DNA of 64,000 bases, from NCBI RefSeq assembly GCF_000600295.1, contig NZ_JEMG01000001.1:1555165-1619164 (forward strand), written 5' to 3'. The stretch comes from Hylemonella gracilis str. Niagara R. GTDB taxonomy: Bacteria > Pseudomonadota > Gammaproteobacteria > Burkholderiales > Burkholderiaceae_C. Every line of letters begins with the position of its first letter. Positions within the stretch are counted from its first letter, which is position 1. A model generated the notes under the pieces. That model ran no database searches, had not been told where the DNA came from, and saw only the letters and a program-made list of their open reading frames with translations. Made by a program: the position numbers and the translations under genes. Positions 26,039 to 32,766 of the stretch are shown here, piece by piece.

Positions 26039-26087
26039 CCGAGGTCTGGTTTCATGCCCCTCTAGAATGCCCGCCCAGGGACACCGC

Positions 26088-26429
26088 ATGACGCCAGAAC
26101 AGAAAGCCAGGCTACGCATCGACGAACTGCTCGCGCAAGCGGGCTGGTTGGTCTGCAACCTGGCGGATGCCGACATCCATGCCGATCCTGGGCAGGTCAA
26201 GGGCGTCGCCATCCGCGAATTCCCCCTCAATGCCGGTTATGGCTACGCGGACTACCTGCTGTATGTGAACGGTAAGGCCTGCGGCGTGATCGAGGCCAAG
26301 AAGAAGGAGGCGGTAACGCTGACGGGCGTTGAGCTGCAATCGGTGCTATTCGTCTCGATGTCCGGCTTCAGCTCCGTGGCGATATCTCGAGCCTCAAAGT
26401 TGCGAACTTCTTATTGCGACAGGGAGTGA
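26088..26429 (+). pseudogene. hsdR: Type I restriction endonuclease HsdR, N-terminal remnant
   Basis: The first 85 or so codons match the HsdR N-terminal nuclease domain: MTPEQKARLRIDELL-AGW, VAIREFPLNAGYGYADYLLYV and ACGVIEAKKKEAVTLTGVELQS, with the GYADY and EAKK residues of the PD-(D/E)XK fold. After about 26343 the similarity stops and roughly 28 unrelated codons lead to a stop. A full HsdR is around 800-1,000 residues, so the helicase and most of the nuclease are gone. It marks the left edge of a decayed type I locus placed directly after tRNA-Ser. Confidence 0.85.
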
Positions 26430-26431
26430 AT

Positions 26432-27448
26432 GTGACGATAGACCCCAACAACAGTAGCGCCAGTGCTAGTGAGTCAGGAGAGTTCAAGGTTCACTACCAC
26501 CTGCATGGCGGCATGCACCGAATGGATGCCATGGTCAGAAATCGGGCCGAAGGCGAGTTACTCGCGTTGCTAAAGGAAGTGAGTGTTGTGCTCGGGTTGC
26601 CGATTCAAGTGGAGACTCGCGCTTACGGGGAAGGTGGTCTCGAAGAGTATCTAAACCTGATTTTTCAGAACACAGAGCAGATCGCAGCGGTAATGGCTTT
26701 ACTGAGTCCCTTGCTTGGCGCACCCTTCTACATCGAAAAAATTAAGCAATCCAAGCAACAAACTGCGCTCAACGAGCTGAATCTTCAAAAGATCAAGCTG
26801 GAAATCAAAGAAAAGGAGGATGCGGCAGCTGGGCGGTCGACCGAAAAAGAGAAGGGCGTGGAAAACAAGAGCAAAGTGCTTGAGCTTGAGTTTCCTCCCA
26901 CGGCAGATGAAATCGCCCAAGCGCTACTGACAAGGAAGAGAGTCGCTCGGCGAAGGTCCAATTATTACGAAGCGCTTCTCGTTGACGCAAGGATTGAGGC
27001 CGTTGGCTTTTCCCCTTCCCATGGAAAAAAAGTTATGGAACTGCGAGTTCCAAGAGGAAATTTTTCCTCATATGTGATTGCCAAGTCGGATCTGGAACCG
27101 CTGATACACGAAAGAATTTCATTGGAAATCGTGTCGCCGGTCCTTCGCTCGGGGGCAATCAAGTGGAGAGGAATATTCGATAAAAAGGTTGTTAGTTTTG
27201 AGTTGCGAGATCAAGCGTTTCGAAGTGAGGTCGCAAGCCAGAAAGTTCAGTTTCAAAACGGCACGACGTTGATTTGTGATTTCGAGATACACCAACGCGA
27301 AGATGACATCGGTGACGTCGAGGTTGCAGGCTACGTAGTCACGAAGGTGCATGAAGTGAGGACGCCGCAGACAGTGCAACAACGGCCCGAGGAGCAGTTG
27401 CCATTGCAGTTACCCGACTCGCCTGCCTCCGGTGAGGAATCCGCTTGA
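26432..27448 (+). CDS. Unrecognised 338-residue island protein
   Basis: I do not recognise this protein with certainty. It starts at GTG 26432, with AGGGAG five bases upstream and two bases after the hsdR-remnant stop. Residues about 20-80 form a compact block (FKVHYHLHGGMHRMDAMVRN, GELLALLKEVSVVLGL, TRAYGEGGLEEYL), followed by a moderately hydrophobic stretch (IAAVMALLSPLLGAPFYI, a possible membrane helix), a charged coiled-coil segment (KIKQSKQQTALNELNLQKIK...), and a C-terminal beta-rich half. I recall similar MDAxVRN...EGGL proteins in accessory islands, without a function. GC is lower than in neighbouring core genes, suggesting transfer. Its stop overlaps the start of the GIY-YIG gene. 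Confidence 0.75.
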   Translation: MTIDPNNSSASASESGEFKVHYHLHGGMHRMDAMVRNRAEGELLALLKEVSVVLGLPIQVETRAYGEGGLEEYLNLIFQNTEQIAAVMALLSPLLGAPFYIEKIKQSKQQTALNELNLQKIKLEIKEKEDAAAGRSTEKEKGVENKSKVLELEFPPTADEIAQALLTRKRVARRRSNYYEALLVDARIEAVGFSPSHGKKVMELRVPRGNFSSYVIAKSDLEPLIHERISLEIVSPVLRSGAIKWRGIFDKKVVSFELRDQAFRSEVASQKVQFQNGTTLICDFEIHQREDDIGDVEVAGYVVTKVHEVRTPQTVQQRPEEQLPLQLPDSPASGEESA

Positions 27449-28308
27449 TTGTCCCTTTCTCCCTACGCATCTTCGTCGCCGACGGTGACCCCGATGGCCT
27501 GCGCTTGGTTGAGCGCTCCAACTGGGTTGGCAAGGCACTCATGTTCCCGCGTGCCTTGCTACCGCAAGTCAAGCTACGGCCCGAGCTGAGCCAGACCGGC
27601 GTGTACTTGTTGCTCGGGCCACGCGAAGATGGCGAAGGTGACATGCTTTACGTGGGCGAAGGCGACCCCATTCGTCCGCGCCTGGAGAGCCATTACGCGC
27701 AGAAGGACTTCTGGACCCGTGCCGTCTGCTTTGTCGCGACGCCGGGGCAGTTGAACAAGGCGCATGCTCAGTTTCTGGAGTCCAACCTGATCCGCTTGGC
27801 CAAAGCCGCCAAGCGCCTGCCACTCGATAACGCCAACCAGCCGATGGAGCCGAGCTTGAGCGAGGCGGACCGGGCTGACATGCAGGTCTTCCTGGACAAC
27901 ATGCTGGGCATGCTGCCGGTGCTGGGTGTACATGCGTTTGAGCAGGCGACCAAGGTGCAGGCGCCTATGGCACCTGTGCTGACATGCAAGGGCAAGGGGG
28001 TAGCGGCCACGGGCTACGAAGCCAGTCAGGGCTTTGTGGTCAAGGCGGGCTCGCAGGCGGTGCCTGAGGCAGTGCCGTCCATGCAGCAGCATGTGCGCGG
28101 CATGTATGACTTGCGGCAGGAGCTGATCGCCAACGGCGTCTTGGCGCAGGACGTTGCAGGCTACCGCTTCACGCAAGACTATCCCTTCAGTTCCCCCAGT
28201 ACTGCGGCAGCGGTGGTCTTGGGGCGCAGTGCCAATGGCCGCATCGAATGGAAAGACGCCCAAGGGCGGACGCTGAAGGAGCTGCAGGAGGCGGAGGCCA
28301 GCCAATGA
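27445..28308 (+). CDS. GIY-YIG nuclease-like protein with DUF4357 domain
   Basis: 287 residues from a TTG start (27445) that overlaps the previous stop, with AGGA eight bases upstream. The N-terminal part has the GIY-YIG pattern (TGVYLLLG...MLYVGEGDPIRPRLESH, AHAQFLESNLI with the Glu expected at the active site). The last 50 residues (GYRFTQDYPFSSPSTAAAVV...WKDAQGRTLKELQ) are a DUF4357. This combination is frequent inside type I restriction-modification operons, but its role is not settled. It could be a real nuclease or an accessory DNA-binding factor. Confidence 0.85.
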   Translation: MIVPFSLRIFVADGDPDGLRLVERSNWVGKALMFPRALLPQVKLRPELSQTGVYLLLGPREDGEGDMLYVGEGDPIRPRLESHYAQKDFWTRAVCFVATPGQLNKAHAQFLESNLIRLAKAAKRLPLDNANQPMEPSLSEADRADMQVFLDNMLGMLPVLGVHAFEQATKVQAPMAPVLTCKGKGVAATGYEASQGFVVKAGSQAVPEAVPSMQQHVRGMYDLRQELIANGVLAQDVAGYRFTQDYPFSSPSTAAAVVLGRSANGRIEWKDAQGRTLKELQEAEASQ

Positions 28309-28377
28309 CAGTGCCCCTGGCCGAGTTGCGGAAATGAGCCGATCTCGCCCCGCGTGCTTGCGTGCCGGCTGGATTTG

Positions 28378-28420
28378 ATTTACATTCAATATTCGCAAAT
28401 CGCGAATATTGAATGTAAAT
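28378..28420. promoter_or_regulatory. Perfect 19-bp inverted repeat over the start of the winged-helix gene
   Basis: ATTTACATTCAATATTCGC at 28378-28396 and its exact complement at 28402-28420 are separated by AAATC. The right arm runs into the ATG at 28419, so the element covers the start codon and leaves no room for a ribosome-binding site. It is AT-rich in a GC-rich genome. The likely role is an autoregulatory operator and promoter for the following wHTH/nucleotidyltransferase pair, possibly with a leaderless mRNA. Confidence 0.85.
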
Positions 28421-29102
28421 GCAGCTCAAACCTCAAGACTTCCTGGTGGCCCTCAAGCTCGTTGCCTGGGGTGATCAGCGCTGGACGTATGCGCGGCTGG
28501 CGCAGGAATTGGGCCTGAGCGCGTCTGAGGCGCACGCCTGCGTCAAGAGGGGCTTGCAGGCGGGGCTGCTGGCGCAAAACTACCAGGCATTGGACTCGGC
28601 GCAGGCCGCTCTCGCCGTGCAGGAGCCAACAGCCATTTACCGCGTTGCCCGGCAAAAGCGCTCGCGTGTCGCGGCGACAAGCAGCCAGGTTGCGCAGGGT
28701 CAACTCGCCACGGCGGACAACCCGGTGCGCCCCCATTCAAAGCAGTTGGCGGAGTTTGCGCTGCACGGTGCCAGGTACGCCTTTGCCGCAGACAAGACGC
28801 CATCGACCATAGGGGTGCCTACCAGCCACAGTGCGCCAGCCTTTGCGGGTGTATTCGCGCCGGGCTCTGAAGACTACGTATGGCCGCACCCCAATGGCAC
28901 TGTGCGGGGCGTTGGGGTAGAGCCGCTGCACCCCAGCGTGCCCTTTGCCGCCATGCAGGACGCGAGGCTCTACGAAATGCTGGCCTTGTTTGATGCCATT
29001 CGCGTAGGCCGTGCCCGCGAGCGCGGCATGGCGCTGGAGCGACTGCAGGCGCTCATCGATCCAGCGGCACCAAAAAAGGTAAAGGGCCCCATGTATGGCT
29101 AA
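28419..29102 (+). CDS. Winged-helix DNA-binding protein, partner of the nucleotidyltransferase
   Basis: 227 residues. The first 55 residues form a helix-turn-helix (FLVALKLVAWGDQRWTYARL, AQELGLSASEAHACVKRGLQAGLL), similar to small transcriptional regulators that sense by pairing with a toxin or enzyme. The remainder is not recognised and contains a basic linker (RVARQKRSRVAATSS) and a helical C-terminus. Its last eight bases overlap the nucleotidyltransferase start. By analogy with AbiEi/AbiEii-like pairs it may be an antitoxin or autoregulator acting on the 19-bp inverted repeat at its own start codon. That role is inference. Confidence 0.78.
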   Translation: MQLKPQDFLVALKLVAWGDQRWTYARLAQELGLSASEAHACVKRGLQAGLLAQNYQALDSAQAALAVQEPTAIYRVARQKRSRVAATSSQVAQGQLATADNPVRPHSKQLAEFALHGARYAFAADKTPSTIGVPTSHSAPAFAGVFAPGSEDYVWPHPNGTVRGVGVEPLHPSVPFAAMQDARLYEMLALFDAIRVGRARERGMALERLQALIDPAAPKKVKGPMYG

Positions 29103-29784
29103 TCCGAACCTTGCCATGTTGATGGGCATGGCACAGGCCTTGGGGCCGCTGTGTGACCGGGTGGTTTTTGTGGGGGGCTGTGCCACGGGTTTGTTGATCA
29201 ATGACCCTGCGCTACTCAATGTGCGAGCCACGGAAGATGTAGACGCCATCGTGGAGGTTGCGACACTGGTGGGCTACCACGCCTTGGCAGCAGAGTTGAT
29301 GCAGCGCGGCTTCAAACAAACGATGGCAGACAACACGCCGCTATTTCGCTGGTACTGGAACCGCATGCAGCTGGACCTGGTGCCGTTGGATGAAAAGGTG
29401 CTGGGCTTCGCCAACCGCTGGTACCGCCCAGGGTTCGACGCCGCTGTACAAGCCGAGCTTGCGCCGGGAATGAAGCTGCGGCACCTCGCAGCTCCCTACT
29501 TCTTGGCAACCAAGTTTGAAGCCTTTAACGACCGCGGCAACAATGACGTGTATGCCAGCCACGATCTGGAAGACATACTCACCGTGGTGGAAGGAAGAGC
29601 GGAGCTGGTCGCGGAGCTATCTGCTTCAGCTGAGGATGTTCGCAATCATGTGGCGGCATGTGTCCTCAGACTTTTTGACCACCCGGATTTCGGCAACGCA
29701 CTGGGCGGTCTCTTGAGTCAGCCCAACCGCGAGCCGCTGGTGCGCGCACGACTGCAACAATTCGCCAAACTGAGAACACTATGA
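29095..29784 (+). CDS. Nucleotidyltransferase of AbiEii/MNT-like type
   Basis: 229 residues. The nucleotidyltransferase signature is VVFVGGCATGLLIND...RATEDVDAIVEV: a GG motif followed by the D-x-D metal-binding pair. FLATKFEAFNDRGNNDVYASHDLEDIL matches the helical part of AbiEii-type and related toxin nucleotidyltransferases. Such proteins transfer nucleotides to tRNA or to a partner protein. It overlaps the winged-helix gene by eight bases and the original hsdM start by four, so the pair is embedded in the hsd operon. Toxin activity is inferred, not shown. Confidence 0.8.
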   Translation: MANPNLAMLMGMAQALGPLCDRVVFVGGCATGLLINDPALLNVRATEDVDAIVEVATLVGYHALAAELMQRGFKQTMADNTPLFRWYWNRMQLDLVPLDEKVLGFANRWYRPGFDAAVQAELAPGMKLRHLAAPYFLATKFEAFNDRGNNDVYASHDLEDILTVVEGRAELVAELSASAEDVRNHVAACVLRLFDHPDFGNALGGLLSQPNREPLVRARLQQFAKLRTL

Positions 29785-31259
29785 ACGCCACGACCAATAC
29801 CCTGGTCCAGAAACTCTGGAACTACTGCAACGTGCTGCGCGACGACGGCATGAGCTATGGCGACTATGTGGAGCAGCTGACCTAACTGCTCTTCCTCAAG
29901 ATGGCCGACGAGCGCGCCCAGCCGCCGCACAACCAGGCCAGCATCGTGCCGGGCGCGTACTCCTGGCCCTCGCTGTTGGCCAAGGACGGCGATGATCTGT
30001 TTGACCACTACCGCCATGTGCTGGAGGCTTTGGGACAGCAGAAAGGGACGCTGGGCCTGATCTTCGGCAAGGCGCAGAACAAGTTTCAGGACCCTGCCAA
30101 GCTGCGTCGTGTGATCGTGGACCTGATCGACAGCGAGACCTGGACCATCCTCGGCGTCGACGTGAAGGGCGACGCCTACGAGGGCCTGCTGGAAAAGAAC
30201 GCGCAGGACACCAAGAGCGGCGCGGGGCAGTACTTCACGCCGCGCGCACTGATCCAGGCCATGGTGGACTGCATCGCGCCGCAGCCGGGCGAGCGCATCA
30301 CCGACCCGGCCTGCGGCACGGGCGGCTTTCTGTTCGCCGCGCACAACTACATGGTGGCGCACAACAAGAACCTCACGCGCGACCAGCTCAAGCACCTCAA
30401 GGAAAAGACCTTCACCGGCTACGAGCTGGTGCAGGCCACGGCGCGCATTTGCGCGATGAACCTGTTGCTGCACGGCATCGGCTCGGAGAAATCGGTGCCG
30501 GTGGTGGTGGGTGATGCCCTGGCCACTGATCCGGGTGAGCGCTTTGACGTGGTGCTGGCCAACCCGCCTTTTGGCAAGAAAAGCAGCACGGTGATCGTGG
30601 GTGAAGATGGTCGCACCAGCACCGAGAAAGACACCATCGAGCGCGACGATTTCTTGGCCACTACGAGCAACAAACAGTTGAATTTCGTGCAGCACATCAA
30701 AACCCTGCTTGCGACCCATGGACGCGCGGCGGTGGTGCTGCCTGACAACGTATTGTTTGAAGGTGGCGCGGGGGAGACCATCCGCCGCAAGCTGCTGCAT
30801 GAGTGCGATTTGCATACGCTGCTGCGCCTGCCGACGGGCCTGTTCTATGCCCAGGGCGTGAAGGCCAATGTGCTGTTCTTTGACAAGAAGCCGGCCAGCG
30901 AGACGCCGTGGACGAAGCAGCTGTGGATCTACGACCTGCGCACCAACAAGCATTTCACGCTCAAGACCAGCCCGTTGCAGCGTGCCGATCTGGACGAGTT
31001 TGTGGATCTCTACAACGTGGGCAAGCGCCAGAAGCGCAAGCCCACTTGGAGCGCCGAGAACCCGGACGGGCGCTGGCGTGCCTACAGCTACGACGAGCTG
31101 GTGGCGCGTGACAAGGCCAGTCTGGACATCTTCTGGCTCAAGGACGAATCACTGGCCGACAGCGACAACCTGCCGCCGCCCGAGGTGATCGCCCAAGAGA
31201 TCGTCGAAGACCTGCAGGCAGCCCTGGAGCAGTTCCGTTTGATCGCAGGCGACCTGTAG
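29781..31259 (+). pseudogene. hsdM: Type I DNA methyltransferase HsdM with one in-frame ochre stop
   Basis: From ATG 29781 the frame reads MNATTNTLVQKLWNYCNVLR and on to YVEQLT, then TAA at 29883-29885, then LLFLKMADERAQPP and a complete HsdM. The usual HsdM sequence here is LTYLLFLKM, so the stop replaces one Tyr codon (TAC or TAT). Everything after it is intact: DPACGTGGFLFAAH (SAM motif I), NPPFGKKSS (motif IV) and a normal C-terminus, 491 sense positions in total. Translation might resume at ATG 29901, losing 40 residues of the N-terminal domain. No hsdS follows. Either a recent inactivation or a base-calling error. Confidence 0.88.
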
Positions 31260-31301
31260 TCCGAAACCACCGAAGGCTGAACGCCGAGGTGCGCGTGGTC
31301 C

Positions 31302-32207
31302 TTACTTCGCGGCCGGCGCCGCCCCGATCATCGGTAGCCTGATCACCCCCACCGCCAGCGCGGTGCCCAGCAGTACGACGCCGCAGCCCAGCGCCATCGC
31401 CAGGTTCACGGTTTCGTCCAGCAGCAGCCAGCCCCACAGCAGCGCGAACACTGGGATCAGGAAGGTTACCGAGATGGTATTGGTCGGTCCGACCCGCTTC
31501 ATCAAGCGGAAGAACAGGATGTAGGCGACGCTGGTGCAGAGCAAGGCCAGCAGCGTGACCGCGACCCAGGCTTTGGCGCTGGGCAGGGTGGCCGGCTGCT
31601 GCGCGAGCGCGGGCAGGGCCAGCAGCAAGGCGGCGAAGAACTGGCTACCAGTCGCGACGGCGAGCGGGCTGGCCGCGCCCAGGTAGCGCTTGGTGGCGCT
31701 GGCGGCGATGCCATAACAGAGTGTCGCGGTCAGGCAGGCCAGGATGGCCAAGCCGCCGCCGCCAGGCGTGAACGAGGCCTTGTCCCAGGCCAGCAGCACC
31801 ACGCCGCCAAAGCCGAGCGCCAAACCGACCAGGCGCGATGCGTCCAGTCGCTGCCCGAACCAGGCCCAGGCGACCAGCGCACCCCACATCGGCGTGGTGG
31901 CGTTGAGGATGCTGGACAGACCCGCGTTGATGGACAAGGCCGCGAAGCTGAACAGCGCAAACGGGAGGGCGCCGTTCAAGAAGCCGACCAGCAGCAGGCC
32001 CTTCCAGTGGACGCGCAGGTCCGTGAGCCCTTCCCGCAAGGCCATCAGCGGCAGCAGGAGCAAGGACGCACCGGCCACCCGCACTGCGGCGGTGGCGACG
32101 GGGCCGAACTCCGGCGCGGCCACCCGCATGAACAAAAAAGACGCCCCCCAGATGGCGGCCAGCACCATCAACTCCAACACATCACGTTGCTTCAAAAAAT
32201 GCTCCAA
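31302..32207 (-). CDS. EamA/DMT-family exporter
   Basis: 301 residues with ten hydrophobic segments in two EamA halves. MVLAAIWGASFLFMRVAAPE opens the first and AKAWVAVTLLALLCTSVAYI with PVFALLWGWLLLDE ends the second. Members export amino acids or metabolites; the substrate here is unknown. The frame opens with TTG 32207, but ATG 32168 may be the true start. Its 5' end overlaps the 3' end of ogt by 26 bases on the same strand, so it may be the last gene of the alkylation-repair operon. It converges with the hsdM pseudogene. Confidence 0.88.
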   Translation of the reverse strand: MEHFLKQRDVLELMVLAAIWGASFLFMRVAAPEFGPVATAAVRVAGASLLLLPLMALREGLTDLRVHWKGLLLVGFLNGALPFALFSFAALSINAGLSSILNATTPMWGALVAWAWFGQRLDASRLVGLALGFGGVVLLAWDKASFTPGGGGLAILACLTATLCYGIAASATKRYLGAASPLAVATGSQFFAALLLALPALAQQPATLPSAKAWVAVTLLALLCTSVAYILFFRLMKRVGPTNTISVTFLIPVFALLWGWLLLDETVNLAMALGCGVVLLGTALAVGVIRLPMIGAAPAAK

Positions 32208-32766
32208 AGTTCAGGGACGACGACAGGGCCGTCCGGGATCGTGCGCTGGAAGCTGTTGCGGTGACCGGAGCGCTTGCCGTGGTCTCGCGACATGCGCCTT
32301 CCAGCCTCAGCAGCGCCTGCTTGCGGGGCAGGCCACCGGCATAACCGGTCAGCGCACCGTCGGCGCCCAGCACCCGATGGCAGGGAATGATCACCGACAC
32401 GGGATTGCGCCCTACCGCCGCGGCCACCGCGCGCACCGCGTCCGGTCGGCCGGCCCGTCGGGCCAGTTCGCCGTAGCTCAGCGTCGTGCCTGCCGGGATG
32501 GTAAGCAAGGCGCGCCAAACGGCTTGCTGAAATGGCGTGCCTGAGGGCGACACCGGCAGCACGCGCAAGGGCTTGCCAGCGAAATAATCGCACAAATGGA
32601 TGACAGCTTCTGTCAACAGCGCGTCATCGTCGCGTCGCGGTGCCGTCAGCGTGCCGGGATGGTACTTCTGGCCCTCGAACCAGAGGCCAGACAGGCCTTC
32701 CGCGTTGCGTGCGATCAGCACGGTGCCCAGCGGCGTGTCCAGGGTGGTGTGGCAGAGGTGCTTCAT
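32182..32766 (-). CDS. ogt: Methylated-DNA--protein-cysteine methyltransferase
   Basis: 194 residues. The C-terminal domain shows the family core: SGTPFQQAVWRALLTIPAGTT, SYGELARRAGRPDAVRAVA and the active site VSVIIPCHRVLG with the alkyl-accepting Cys. It repairs O6-alkylguanine directly. About 35 residues extend beyond the usual end. Its ATG overlaps the stop of the Ada-AlkA fusion gene by four bases, so repair of O-alkyl and N-alkyl damage is produced together. Confidence 0.93.
   Translation of the reverse strand: MKHLCHTTLDTPLGTVLIARNAEGLSGLWFEGQKYHPGTLTAPRRDDDALLTEAVIHLCDYFAGKPLRVLPVSPSGTPFQQAVWRALLTIPAGTTLSYGELARRAGRPDAVRAVAAAVGRNPVSVIIPCHRVLGADGALTGYAGGLPRKQALLRLEGACRETTASAPVTATASSARSRTALSSSLNFGAFFEAT

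Noticed and set aside
24565-26055. 496-codon minus-strand frame over lysC and tRNA-Ser
   Set aside because: It runs through a tRNA gene and a conserved kinase; it is a composition artefact.
26414-26431. TTG 26414 as start of the 338-residue protein
   Set aside because: It has no ribosome-binding site, while GTG 26432 has AGGGAG five bases upstream.
26003-31300. Phage or integrative element with integrase and att repeats at tRNA-Ser
   Set aside because: No integrase, recombinase or repeat of the tRNA 3' end was found near 31260-31300, so I call it an accessory island without claiming a specific element.
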